Positions 1 to 7,990 of a stretch of 45,149 nt of DNA are shown here, piece by piece (positions within the stretch are counted from its first letter, which is position 1; every line of letters begins with the position of its first letter). The notes below the pieces were generated by a model, which was not told where the DNA came from, searched no databases, and saw nothing but the letters and a program-made list of their open reading frames with translations. The position numbers and the translations under genes were made by a program. Source of the stretch: Streptomyces sp. McG3 (lineage in GTDB: Bacteria > Actinomycetota > Actinomycetes > Streptomycetales > Streptomycetaceae); NCBI RefSeq assembly GCF_018619185.1, contig NZ_JAAXYC010000028.1, forward strand, positions 1 through 45,149, given 5' to 3'.

Positions 1-152
1 CCACCCGCCCGCCGTACCGCCGGCCAACGCCTCCCGCATCCGCTGCGCACCACACCCCGCATCACCGCTCCCCCGCACCGCCGGGGCCTGGTTCGCCATG
101 CCCGCCCGCAACGACCCGATCACCGAGCCGCTACGACTGATCAGGAGCCCCC

Positions 153-1520
153 ATGCCCCATCCAGGACGCCGCAGCCGACCACGTGTACGCGGTCGGGCC
201 TGCGCCGTGACCGCCGCACTGGCCCTGCTCGCCACCGGCTGCGCCGGAGCGGGCGGGACCTCCTTCGGCGGCGGCGACGCGCTGAACGTACTGATGGTGA
301 ACAACCCGCAGATGGTCGAACTGCAGAAGCTGACCGCGAAGCACTTCACGAAGGAGACCGGCATCAAGGTCCACTTCACGGTGCTGCCCGAGAACGACGT
401 ACGCGACAAGATCAGCCAGGACTTCTCCAACCAGGCCGGTCAGTACGACGTCGCCACCATCAGCAACTTCGAGCTGCCGTTCTTCGCGAAGAACGGCTGG
501 CTGCACCCCCTCGACGACTACGCGAAGGCCGACACCGCCTTCGACCAGGAGGACATCCTCCAGCCCCTGCGGGAATCGCTGACCGCCGAGGACGGCAAGC
601 TCTACGCCCAGCCCTTCTACGGCGAGTCGTCCTTCCTGATGTACCGCAAGGACGTCTTCGAGGAGCAGGGCCTCACCATGCCCGGGAAGCCGACCTGGGA
701 GCAGGTGGCGAAGCTCGCCGAGCGGACGGACGGGGCGGAGCGCGGGATGAAGGGGATCTGCCTGCGCGGGCTCCCTGGCTGGGGTGAGGTCATCGCCCCG
801 CTCACCACCGTCGTCAACACGATGGGCGGCACCTGGTTCACCGAGGACTGGGAACCGCGCCTGACCGCACCGGAGTTCAGGAAGGCGACCAAGTTCTACG
901 TCGATCTGGTGCGGAAACACGGGGAGCTCGGCGCCCCGCAGTCCGGGTACGCCGAGTGCCTGAACAACATGACGCAGGGCAAGACCGCCATGTGGTACGA
1001 CGCCACGGCGGGCGCCGGGTCCCTGGAGGCGAAGGGCTCCCCGGTGAAGGGGAAGATCGGGTACGTCCCCGCCCCGGTGGAGCGGACCAAGAGCTCGGGC
1101 TGGCTCTACACCTGGGCCTGGGGTCTGCAGAAGGCGTCCAAGAAGGCGGACGACGCCTGGAAGTTCGTGTCCTGGGCCTCCAGCAAGGAGTACGAGGAGC
1201 TCGTCGGGGCCACCAGCGGCTGGTCCAACGTGCCCGCCGGCAAACGGGCCTCCACCTACGCCAACCCCGACTACCGGGCGGAGGCCGGCGCGTTCGCGGA
1301 CGTCACCGAGCGGGCGATCTCGGAGGCCGATCCGAAGAATCCGGGCACCCAGCCCCGCCCGACGGCGGGCATCCAGTTCGTCGGCGTACCGGAGTTCACC
1401 GACCTGGGCACCCGGGTGGCGCAGGAGATCAGCGCCGCCATCGCGGGCCGCCAGTCGGTGGACGCCGCGCTCGCCGCCTCCCAGAAGCTGGCCGAGAAGG
1501 TAGCGGAGGAGTACCGATGA
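153..1520 (+). CDS. Sugar/polyol ABC transporter substrate-binding lipoprotein
   Basis: Extracytoplasmic solute-binding protein of 455 residues that would capture a sugar or sugar alcohol outside the membrane and pass it to the two permeases downstream. The N-terminus has an arginine-rich segment, a short hydrophobic stretch and a lipobox LATGC with the lipidated cysteine at residue 30. The body has the look of family-1 extracellular solute-binding proteins (for example ETGIKVHFTVLPENDVRDK near residues 69-87). It is the first gene of a five-gene operon and its TGA overlaps the ATG of the next gene. The dehydrogenase and PfkB kinase in the same operon point to a polyol such as sorbitol or mannitol as substrate; this is inferred from context. 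No ABC ATPase gene is present. Confidence 0.93.
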   Translation: MPHPGRRSRPRVRGRACAVTAALALLATGCAGAGGTSFGGGDALNVLMVNNPQMVELQKLTAKHFTKETGIKVHFTVLPENDVRDKISQDFSNQAGQYDVATISNFELPFFAKNGWLHPLDDYAKADTAFDQEDILQPLRESLTAEDGKLYAQPFYGESSFLMYRKDVFEEQGLTMPGKPTWEQVAKLAERTDGAERGMKGICLRGLPGWGEVIAPLTTVVNTMGGTWFTEDWEPRLTAPEFRKATKFYVDLVRKHGELGAPQSGYAECLNNMTQGKTAMWYDATAGAGSLEAKGSPVKGKIGYVPAPVERTKSSGWLYTWAWGLQKASKKADDAWKFVSWASSKEYEELVGATSGWSNVPAGKRASTYANPDYRAEAGAFADVTERAISEADPKNPGTQPRPTAGIQFVGVPEFTDLGTRVAQEISAAIAGRQSVDAALAASQKLAEKVAEEYR

Positions 1521-2482
1521 CCGTCACCGCAACCAGAGAGACCACGCCGTCCCCGCAGGCTCCGGCCAAGAAGCCGGGCGGCGGCGGCAGGCGGCGCGCC
1601 TGGGCGACCCGCGCTCCCCTGCTGCCGGCGCTGGTCTTCCTGATCGCCGTCACCCAGCTGCCCTTCGTGGCAACGCTGGTGATCTCGCTCTTCGACTGGA
1701 ACTCCCTCAAGCCGGAGAAGCGCCACTTCACCGGGGTCTCCAACTACGCCTCCGTCTTCACCGACGAGGCGTTGCGCGAATCGGTCGTGACGACCGTGGT
1801 CCTCACCGCGTCCGTCGTGATCGTCAGCGTCGTGCTGGGGCTCCTCTTCGCGCTGCTGCTGGACCGTGCCTTCTTCGGCCGGGGGTTCGTGCGCACCCTG
1901 CTGATCACCCCGTTCCTGCTGGTGCCGGTCTCCGCCGCGCTGCTCTGGAAGCACGCGCTCTACAACCCCGAGTACGGGCTGTTCAACGGGGCGCTCACCT
2001 GGTTCGGCGAGCTGTTCGGCATCGAGTCGATCGCGCAGCCGGAGTGGACGTCCCAGATGCCGCTGATCGCCATCGAGGCGTCGCTCGTGTGGCAGTGGAC
2101 GCCGTTCATGATGCTGATCCTGCTGGCCGGGCTGCAGAGCCGGCCGGCCGAGATCATGGAGGCCGCGCGGCTGGACGGGGCCGGGCCCTGGCAGATATTC
2201 CGTTACCTGACCCTGCCCCATCTGCGCCGCTACCTCGAACTCGGCATCCTGCTCGGGTCCGTGTACATCGTGCAGAACTTCGACGCGGTGTTCACGATCA
2301 CCTCCGGCGGTCTGGGCACCGCCAACCTCCCGTACACCGTCTACGAGACCTTCTACCGGGCCCATGAGTACGGGCTGGCGTCGGCGGCGGGCGTGGTCGT
2401 GGTGATCGGCACGATCGTCATCGCCACCTTCGCGCTCCGGACGGTCTCCTCCCTCTTCCGTGAGGAGGCGAGCCGCGCATGA
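1517..2482 (+). CDS. Sugar ABC transporter permease (MalF-like)
   Basis: Integral membrane permease of 321 residues. After a proline/glycine/arginine-rich cytoplasmic lead it shows about six hydrophobic segments, beginning with LLPALVFLIAVTQLPFVATL. The EAA loop that contacts the ATPase is visible as EAARLDGAGPWQIFRYLTLP around residue 215. The ATG at 1517 overlaps the stop of the binding-protein gene, and the purine-rich GGAGGAG just before it can act as ribosome binding site. The open frame continues further upstream, but that part is a shadow of the binding-protein gene. It should pair with the next gene as the two-subunit channel of a CUT1-type importer. Confidence 0.93.
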   Translation: MTVTATRETTPSPQAPAKKPGGGGRRRAWATRAPLLPALVFLIAVTQLPFVATLVISLFDWNSLKPEKRHFTGVSNYASVFTDEALRESVVTTVVLTASVVIVSVVLGLLFALLLDRAFFGRGFVRTLLITPFLLVPVSAALLWKHALYNPEYGLFNGALTWFGELFGIESIAQPEWTSQMPLIAIEASLVWQWTPFMMLILLAGLQSRPAEIMEAARLDGAGPWQIFRYLTLPHLRRYLELGILLGSVYIVQNFDAVFTITSGGLGTANLPYTVYETFYRAHEYGLASAAGVVVVIGTIVIATFALRTVSSLFREEASRA

Positions 2483-3357
2483 GCGCCTCGACCGCGACAT
2501 CCGCATCCGCATCCGTCAACGCCGCTACGCGGAAGGCCCGCCGGCGCTCCGCCGCCCTGGGCGTGGCCGCCTGGGTCGTGGGGATCGGTTTCTGTCTGCC
2601 CGCCCTGTGGATGGTGCTGACGTCCTTCCACGCGGAGGCCGACGCCGCGACCAACCCGCCGTCGATCGCCGCCGCGCTGACGCTGGACGGCTATCGCACC
2701 TTCTTCGGCGGCGGAGGCGGCCCGACGCCGTGGCCCCCGCTGGTCAACTCGCTCGCGGCCTCGTTCTTCTCGACCGTGCTGGTGCTGCTGCTCGCGCTTC
2801 CGGCCGCGTACGCGCTGTCCATCCGGCGGGTCCGCAAGTGGACGGACGTGATGTTCTTCTTCCTGTCCACCAAGATGCTGCCGGTGGTCGCCGGGCTGCT
2901 GCCGGTGTACCTGTTCGCGAAGAACACGGGGCTGCTGGACAACATCTGGCTGCTGGTCCTCCTCTACACCTCGATGAACCTGCCGATCGCGGTGTGGATG
3001 ATGCAGTCCTTCCTCGCGGACGTCCCCGTCTCGATCATCGAGGCGGCGCAGGTCGACGGGGCCCGGCTGCCGACGGTGCTGCGCCGTGTCGTCGCCCCGG
3101 TCGCCGGTCCCGGCATCGCCGCGACCGCCCTGATCTGCTTCATCTTCAGCTGGAACGAGCTGTTGTTCGCACGGGTGCTGACCGGCGTCGTCGCCGGGAC
3201 CGCACCCGTCCATCTGACCACCTTCGTCACCAGTCAGGGCCTCTTCCTCGCCCAGCTGTGCGCGGCGTCCGTGGTCGTGTCCCTGCCGGTGCTCGTCGCC
3301 GGCTACGCCGCCCAGGACAAACTCGTCCAGGGCCTCTCTCTGGGAGCAGTCAAATGA
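2479..3357 (+). CDS. Sugar ABC transporter permease (MalG-like)
   Basis: Second permease subunit, 292 residues. It has a short N-terminal tail, a first membrane segment around residues 28-47 (VAAWVVGIGFCLPALWMVLT), further hydrophobic segments, and an EAA motif EAAQVDGARLPTVLRRVVAP near residue 190. Translation is coupled to the preceding gene by an ATGA overlap, and its own stop overlaps the ATG of the dehydrogenase. With the preceding permease it would form the transmembrane pore. Streptomyces importers of this type usually share the general ATPase MsiK encoded elsewhere, which would explain why no nucleotide-binding subunit is encoded here. Confidence 0.93.
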   Translation: MSASTATSASASVNAATRKARRRSAALGVAAWVVGIGFCLPALWMVLTSFHAEADAATNPPSIAAALTLDGYRTFFGGGGGPTPWPPLVNSLAASFFSTVLVLLLALPAAYALSIRRVRKWTDVMFFFLSTKMLPVVAGLLPVYLFAKNTGLLDNIWLLVLLYTSMNLPIAVWMMQSFLADVPVSIIEAAQVDGARLPTVLRRVVAPVAGPGIAATALICFIFSWNELLFARVLTGVVAGTAPVHLTTFVTSQGLFLAQLCAASVVVSLPVLVAGYAAQDKLVQGLSLGAVK

Positions 3358-4343
3358 GGGCAGCCATCGTCGAAGCCCCCGGCAAGGTCTCCGTGACCAC
3401 CGTCCCGGACCCCACGCCCGGCCCCCGCGACGTGGTGGTCAAGGTGGCGTCGTGCGGGTTGTGCGGCACCGATCTCCACATCCTCCAGGGCGAGTTCGCT
3501 CCGACGCTGCCGATCGTGCCCGGGCACGAGTTCGCCGGGGAGGTCGTCGGGCTCGGTACGGACGTCACGGAGCTGTCCGTCGGCGACAAGGTGGCCGTGG
3601 ATCCCTCACTGCACTGCCACGAGTGCCGCTACTGCCGTTCGGGCCGGGGCAACCTCTGCGACAACTGGGCGGCGATCGGCGTCACCGTGCCCGGGGGCGC
3701 GGCCGAGTTCGCGGTGGCGCCCGTCGCCAACTGCGTACGCCTGCCGGAGCACATCGACGTCCGGGACGCGGCGCTGATCGAGCCGCTGTCCTGCGCGGTG
3801 CGCGGGTACGACGTGCTCAACGGGAATCTCGGGGCCCAGGTGCTGATCTACGGGTCGGGGACCATGGGGCTGATGATGCTGGAGCTGGCCAAGCGCACCG
3901 GCGCGGCGTCGGTGGACATGCTGGACGTCAACGCCCAGCGGCTGGCCACCGCGACGACCCTGGGCTGCACGGGCGCGGCGGCCCGTGCCGATGAGCTGGA
4001 CCGTCCGGGCGGCTGGGATGTCGTCATCGACGCCACGGGCAATGCCGGGGCCATCCAGGACGGTCTGGGGAGGGTCGCCAAGGGCGGTACGTTCCTCCAG
4101 TTCGGGGTCTCCGACTACGCCACCACCGCGGTGATCGAGCCGTACCGGATCTACAACCAGGAGATCACCATCACCGGTTCGATGGCGGTCCTGCACAGTT
4201 ACGAGCGGGCGGCGGCGCTCTTCGCGAGCGGAGTTCTGGACGCGTCGGTGTTCATCAGTGACCGGCTGCCGCTGGAGCAGTATCCGCAGGCCATCGAGCG
4301 CTTCCAGGCGGGGATCGGCCGCAAGATCGTGGTGGAGCCGTGA
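3354..4343 (+). CDS. Zinc-dependent medium-chain alcohol/polyol dehydrogenase
   Basis: Cytoplasmic NAD(P)-dependent oxidoreductase of 329 residues in the zinc MDR (sorbitol/threonine dehydrogenase) superfamily. Visible features are the catalytic-zinc Cys37 (GLCGTD) and the GHE motif at 57-59, the structural-zinc cysteines C88, C91, C94 and C102, and a Rossmann nucleotide site IYGSGTMGLM near residue 163. ATG at 3354 overlaps the stop of the permease gene, and the gene's end overlaps the GTG of the kinase gene. In this operon it most likely oxidises the imported polyol to a ketose (for example sorbitol or mannitol to fructose). The exact substrate cannot be read from the sequence. Confidence 0.92.
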   Translation: MRAAIVEAPGKVSVTTVPDPTPGPRDVVVKVASCGLCGTDLHILQGEFAPTLPIVPGHEFAGEVVGLGTDVTELSVGDKVAVDPSLHCHECRYCRSGRGNLCDNWAAIGVTVPGGAAEFAVAPVANCVRLPEHIDVRDAALIEPLSCAVRGYDVLNGNLGAQVLIYGSGTMGLMMLELAKRTGAASVDMLDVNAQRLATATTLGCTGAAARADELDRPGGWDVVIDATGNAGAIQDGLGRVAKGGTFLQFGVSDYATTAVIEPYRIYNQEITITGSMAVLHSYERAAALFASGVLDASVFISDRLPLEQYPQAIERFQAGIGRKIVVEP

Positions 4344-5275
4344 CGGATTCCGTGCCTTCGCCCGCCGCGGATCCCGGTTCCGTGCTCGTGCTCGGTGAGG
4401 CGCTGGTGGATCTGGTGCCGGCCGACGGTGACGCCGGGATCCGGGCGGCCCAGCCGGGCGGCGCGCCCGCCAACGTCGCGGTGGGCCTGGCCCGCCTCGG
4501 CGGGCGGCCGTCCTTCGTCGGCGGGCTCGGCGACGACGCCTTCGCCCGGAGCATCGAGGCATGGCTGACCGGTGCGGGTGTCGATCTCTCACTGAGTGGC
4601 CGGTCGTCGCTGCCGACGGCGCTCGCGGTGGCCGACCCGGGCGAGCACGGGAACACGTACCGCTTCCACCTCGGTGACACGGCGACCTTCGAGCTGCCCG
4701 ACCGGACGGCGGAGGCGGCGCGTTTCGGCGCGGTGTACGTGGGCGGGCTCGCCGCGGTCGTGCAACCGGCGGCCGGTGTCGTGGCCGCCACCGCGCGGGC
4801 CGCCGCCGGCGCGGGTCTCCTCGTGGTGGACCCCAATGTGCGCGAGGACCGCACCCTGGACCCCGTGCGGAGCCTCGGCCGGCTCCGCGAGCTGTGCTCT
4901 CTGGCTCGGGTCGTGAAGGCGAGCGACGAGGATCTGGCGCGCCTGTGGCCGGACGCGGCACCGGAGGCGAGCTGCCGGGAGCTCGCCGCGGAGGGGCGGC
5001 TGGTGGTGATGACCCGGGGGCCGGAGGGCGCCACCGCGTACGTCCATGACGCCCCCGCGGTCTCTGTCCCGGCCCTGCCGGTGCGGGTCGTGAACACCAT
5101 CGGCGCGGGTGACGCGTTCATGGCGGGGATGCTGACCTGGCTGGGGGCCGAGGCGGGCTGGGATCCGGCGCTGTCCGCCGAGGGGACGAAGGAGATGCTG
5201 GAGTACGCGGCCGGGACGGCCGCTTCGGTCTGCGCCAGGGCGGGAACGGAGCCCACGGCCCCGCTCGGGGTGTGA
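4340..5275 (+). CDS. PfkB-family carbohydrate kinase (probable fructokinase)
   Basis: Ribokinase-like sugar kinase of 311 residues. The N-terminal PfkB signature is seen as GGAPANVAVGLARLG (40-54) and the C-terminal one as NTIGAGDAFMAGM (252-264), with catalytic base Asp258. The GTG start at 4340 overlaps the dehydrogenase stop (GTGA), so the two are translationally coupled. Placement directly after a polyol dehydrogenase suggests phosphorylation of the resulting ketose, most simply fructose to fructose-6-phosphate. Family members also act on other sugars, so the substrate is inferred. It is the last gene of the operon and is followed by a strong hairpin. Confidence 0.92.
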   Translation: MTDSVPSPAADPGSVLVLGEALVDLVPADGDAGIRAAQPGGAPANVAVGLARLGGRPSFVGGLGDDAFARSIEAWLTGAGVDLSLSGRSSLPTALAVADPGEHGNTYRFHLGDTATFELPDRTAEAARFGAVYVGGLAAVVQPAAGVVAATARAAAGAGLLVVDPNVREDRTLDPVRSLGRLRELCSLARVVKASDEDLARLWPDAAPEASCRELAAEGRLVVMTRGPEGATAYVHDAPAVSVPALPVRVVNTIGAGDAFMAGMLTWLGAEAGWDPALSAEGTKEMLEYAAGTAASVCARAGTEPTAPLGV

Positions 5276-5344
5276 ACCCGGCACGGATCGGGCATCAGCA
5301 TGAGGACCCGAGTTCCGCACGGCCCTCCCCCGGCCCACGGAAAC

Positions 5345-5388
5345 CGCCGCGGCCCCACCGGGCTCCTCCGCCCGGTGGGGCCGCGGCG
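5345..5388. terminator. Bidirectional hairpin terminator
   Basis: A perfect 18-bp GC-rich stem (5345-5362 with 5371-5388) and an 8-nt loop, located between the convergent kinase and bL37 genes. It can end transcription from both sides. There is no clear U-tract, as is common for Streptomyces terminators. Confidence 0.85.
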
Positions 5389-5393
5389 TCGCC

Positions 5394-5471
5394 TCAGCTC
5401 TGGGGACGCCTGCCGTGGTTCGCGGCGTTCTTGCGGCGGGCCTTCTTCTTACGACGTCGCTTCGATGACAT
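5394..5471 (-). CDS. 50S ribosomal protein bL37
   Basis: A 25-residue, extremely basic protein that reads MSSKRRRKKKARRKNAANHG followed by RRPQS. The KKxARRKxxANHGxRP pattern matches the tiny actinobacterial large-subunit protein bL37 described in mycobacterial ribosome structures. A strong ribosome binding site, GGAGGG, lies about 5 bases upstream of the ATG at 5471. The gene lies alone on the minus strand, converging with the sugar operon across a hairpin. It is short enough to be lost by most gene-length cut-offs. Identity rests on recalled similarity of the core motif; the strong Shine-Dalgarno and composition support a real gene. Confidence 0.88.
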   Translation of the reverse strand: MSSKRRRKKKARRKNAANHGRRPQS

Positions 5472-5635
5472 CGAACCCTCCTTCTCTCTGCTCTGACTTC
5501 CGTTGCGGGCGGTCCACCGGGCGGTGCGGCCCGGCGATCACCGGGCCGCCTACCCAGGGACACCGTGGCAAACACCTGGTGCGGGTGCAACCGGCGGCGC
5601 GCCGCCGGGCGGGCAGGAACAGGTGTGCGGATCCG

Positions 5636-6064
5636 TCAGTTGGTCAGCTCGTCGATGAAGTCCTCCGCGCACCGGTCCTCGGCCGCCTGGCCGTTGGCCC
5701 GGTTCATGCAGTCCTCAAGGTTCTTGAACTCCTGGGAGTCGAACACCGAGACGGCCACCACGAGAACGATCACGGAACCGATGAGCCCGAGCGCCCCGAA
5801 CGCGGCGCCGACTATCGCCATCACCCGGCGCGGCGCGCGGCCCTGGCGGGTACGGAGCGCGGCGATGATCCCGAAGACGACGGCGAGCAGACCGAGCAGC
5901 AGCCCGCCCACCACGGTCCAGAAGAACAGGCAGGCGATCAGGCCGAGCACGAGTGCGGCGACCGCGAATCCGTTCGTCCGGGCGGGCGCCTGGCCGCCGT
6001 AGGGGTCGTGGTCGGCGGCGGGCTGCCCCGGGTACGGGGAATCCGGGTACGAGGGAAGGGACAT
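5636..6064 (-). CDS. DUF4190 domain membrane protein
   Basis: Small membrane protein of 142 residues. It has a Pro/Tyr/Gly-rich cytoplasmic head (PSYPDSPYPGQ), then two hydrophobic hairpins (FAVAALVLGLIACLFFWTVV and a following GGLLLGLLAVVFGIIAAL), a basic loop, and a third segment AFGALGLIGSVIVLVVAVSVF ending in an acidic tail with two cysteines. This is the layout of the DUF4190 family, common in Streptomyces and without assigned function. The ATG at 6064 is chosen because the protein aligns from MSLPSYP and an AGGAG lies about 11 bases upstream; the open frame extends 20 codons further. It stands alone on the minus strand. Confidence 0.8.
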   Translation of the reverse strand: MSLPSYPDSPYPGQPAADHDPYGGQAPARTNGFAVAALVLGLIACLFFWTVVGGLLLGLLAVVFGIIAALRTRQGRAPRRVMAIVGAAFGALGLIGSVIVLVVAVSVFDSQEFKNLEDCMNRANGQAAEDRCAEDFIDELTN

Positions 6065-6159
6065 CGGGGAGGTGCTCCTGTTCTCCTGGCTTCCCGTCCA
6101 CCTGCCCGGTGGGCCGTCCGCCATGCACGTCCTTGGTCACACTCCGGCAACGAGAGGCC

Positions 6160-6717
6160 CTAAATGCCCTGGCCAGGAGCTTCCCGGCGGAGCCGCGCCG
6201 ACAGGTGGTGCTGGAGTGGCCGGCCGACCGCCGCGAGGTCGTGGACGAAGGCGAGCGTGTCCTGATCCGTCAGGGTGTAGCGGCGCCGGGTCGCGTCGAC
6301 CTCCTTGGCCGTCGAGGCGAGGGACACCCGCTCGGTGGCGAGGTCGACGGCGCCGTCGCGGGCGTGGCCGACCGAGATCTCCGCGATGCCGGTGGGCTGG
6401 GTGATCAGGGCCTCCACCCGCCCGTCCGGCTGCAGGCGCCACCATCCGGTCTCGCGGGCGGACGGACGCAGGGGCTGCCCGTCCGCGTCGAGCAGCCAGG
6501 CCCGGGCCTCGTACGCGAGGAAGGGCCGCCCGTCGTGGCTGAACGTGACCTCCTGCGCGTAGGTGAAGTCCGCGTCCAGGGTCGGGTATCCGCCGCTGCC
6601 CGTGCCCCGCCAGGTGCCGATGTAGTCGGTCACCGGGGCGAGCAGCGGATGCGGCGCGGGAGAAGCTCCGGGGCGGAGGGAGTCGGGGAAGGGGAGTGCG
6701 GAGACGGGGTCGTGCAT
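6160..6717 (-). CDS. Nitrobindin-like heme-binding beta-barrel protein (FABP-like, DUF1794)
   Basis: 185-residue cytoplasmic protein of the nitrobindin/peroxynitrite isomerase family, which forms a small beta-barrel that binds heme. The family signature GxWxGxG is seen as GTWRGTGSG around residues 34-42, preceded by [11 protein letters not shown]. The strand-rich middle ([20 protein letters not shown], then [20 protein letters not shown]) and a C-terminal region [20 protein letters not shown] with candidate histidine ligands fit the family. Established members isomerise peroxynitrite to nitrate through ferric heme. A GGAG about 10 bases upstream supports the ATG. It is probably monocistronic. 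Confidence 0.88.
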   Translation of the reverse strand: MHDPVSALPFPDSLRPGASPAPHPLLAPVTDYIGTWRGTGSGGYPTLDADFTYAQEVTFSHDGRPFLAYEARAWLLDADGQPLRPSARETGWWRLQPDGRVEALITQPTGIAEISVGHARDGAVDLATERVSLASTAKEVDATRRRYTLTDQDTLAFVHDLAAVGRPLQHHLSARLRREAPGQGI

Positions 6718-6824
6718 GCGGGTGCGCTCCTGGGGTCGGTGCCGGTACAGGGTCGCAGCCTAGGGGGTGCCCGGTGAGTACGGAGGCGGCCCCGCACGCG
6801 GGTGTGCGGCCGACGGTGGCGGGC

Positions 6825-7059
6825 TCAGTTGTGGGCGGGCAGGGCGTTCTCGTCGAGGCGGATGGTGCGGGGAAGCCGTTTGACGGCGGCTTCCCGGTGG
6901 GCGATGACGATGAGGGCGGGCGAGACCGATCAGGAACAGGCTGCGCTGACTGCGCCGGGCAGCGCGACAGCGCCGTTCGCAGTCGGCGAGGAAACGATCG
7001 CGCCAGAAGCCGATGCCGCCACCGGTCTGGAGCATCTCGCGGGACTGCACGAGTTCGCG
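6825..7059 (-). other. Unassigned coding-like remnant next to the oxidase pseudogene
   Basis: This stretch has no intact gene, but two minus-strand reading segments look protein-like. One (about 6930-7059) contains SREMLQTGGGIGFWRDRFLA. The other, in a different frame, contains ALIVIAHREAAVKRLPRTIR and ends at a TGA at 6825. The second superficially resembles the C-terminus of some P-loop ATPases, but this is not strong enough to name. The frame switch and lack of a start suggest decay of a gene that once followed, or was joined to, the multicopper oxidase fragment. Confidence 0.35.
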
Positions 7060-7611
7060 TTAGGTCGTCGCGACGGTGCCGGCGGCGAAGGCCGGGTCGG
7101 CGGCCTTCTTGGACAGCCGGTCGTTCTCCCAGGCGATACGGAGCCGGCTGCCGCGCCTCGCCTCGATGGCCGGCCCGACGTGCGTGCCCTCACAGGTCCA
7201 CAGCCGGGTGTACGGGAGGCTGCGCGGTGGAGGCGCACGCGGGCCGAGCGCATCGTGACGGTCAGGTCCCCTCGCGGCCGCGGATCACCCGGGGCACGGG
7301 AAGCGGGTCCAGGAAGGGCACGAGGTCCGTCGCCGCCTTCGCCGCGCGGGCGACGCGCTCGGTGGCGGCGGCGCTGAGCCGGGGCCCGGCCTGCCCGGCC
7401 TCGCGCACGGCCTCGGGCAGGCCGTCGAACGGGGCGCCCAGGGCCGCCGTGATCAGGGCGGACCGCGGTGGCGCGGTGGCGGTCACGGCACGGCCGGATC
7501 CGCCGGGGAGGGCGAGTCCGCTGTCGAGCGCCGCCCCCACGCCGGCCGCGCCGGCTCCGACGAGGAACCCCCGGCGGGCGACCAGGCCCGACAGCGCGGG
7601 GGAGTTCTCAC
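7060..7611 (-). pseudogene. Eroded multicopper oxidase (PhsA/CotA-like), N-terminal remnant
   Basis: Read across frames, the minus strand encodes a twin-arginine signal (ARRGFLVGAGAAGVGAAL), then DLVPFLDPLPVPRVIRGREG, TVTMRSARVRLH and LPYTRLWTCEGTHVGPAIEA before a TAA at 7060. This is the order found at the N-terminus of bacterial CotA/PhsA/bilirubin-oxidase-type multicopper oxidases. Three single-base frame changes are needed: near the GTG at 7611 (a run of C), near 7264 (a run of G) and near 7215. Only about 180 of some 600 residues remain, and none of the copper-ligand HxH motifs is present. The GTG overlaps the MbtH stop (GTGA), so it was once the second gene of an mbtH operon. The multiple lesions and the truncation make function unlikely. 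Confidence 0.75.
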
Positions 7612-7826
7612 GTGGGATCGGCCGCCATGCTCTCTATCAGGCTCTTCGGCCGCAGATCGGTCCAGTTCCGCTCGACGTAGTCCAGGCAGGCCTGGCGACT
7701 GTCCTCCGGATGGGCCACGGTCCATCCGGAGGGAACCTCGGCGAACGCGGGCCACAAGGAGTGCTGTCCTTCGTCGTTGACGAGCACCAGGTAGGCGCCG
7801 TCCTCGTCCTCGAACGGATTGGTCAC
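7608..7826 (-). CDS. MbtH-like protein (NRPS adenylation-domain partner)
   Basis: 72-residue MbtH-family protein reading [20 protein letters not shown], then [14 protein letters not shown] and [18 protein letters not shown], which carries the conserved NPF, SLWP and NWTD(L/M)RP motifs of the family. MbtH proteins bind and activate adenylation domains of nonribosomal peptide synthetases, typically for siderophores. The GTG at 7826 is chosen because GGAGG lies 5 bases upstream and family members start at this point. An ATG 12 bases earlier would overlap the Shine-Dalgarno. No NRPS gene is in the window, so the partner must lie elsewhere. An iron box directly upstream implies repression by a DmdR/IdeR-type regulator when iron is plentiful. 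Confidence 0.92.
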   Translation of the reverse strand: MTNPFEDEDGAYLVLVNDEGQHSLWPAFAEVPSGWTVAHPEDSRQACLDYVERNWTDLRPKSLIESMAADPT

Positions 7827-7842
7827 CGCAACCTCCATCCAA

Positions 7843-7861
7843 TTAGGCAAGGCTATCTTTA
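7843..7861 (-). promoter_or_regulatory. Iron box (DmdR/IdeR operator) upstream of mbtH-like gene
   Basis: TTAGGCAAGGCTATCTTTA matches the actinobacterial iron-box consensus TTAGGTTAGGCTAACCTAA at 14 of 19 positions. It sits 16 bases before the MbtH GTG, where it would cover the core promoter. The match is by eye; binding is inferred. Confidence 0.65.
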
Positions 7862-7990
7862 CTTGATCGCCAGCGACCTTACCCATCCGCTCCGCGGTTG
7901 ACTCACCGAATCTCACAGCTCTCTTGTTCATCACCGGTTTTGATGGCTTGAAATCAGCGCCCTGGACGCCTCAACGCCCGGGGCGCCCTC

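Noticed and set aside
1..99. A minus-strand frame from an ATG at 99 running off the left edge (MANQAPAVRGSGDAGCGAQR onward), as the 5' end of a divergent gene.
   Set aside because: Codon bias is plausible, but there is no ribosome binding site, only 53 bases to the binding-protein start, and no recognisable motif in 33 residues.
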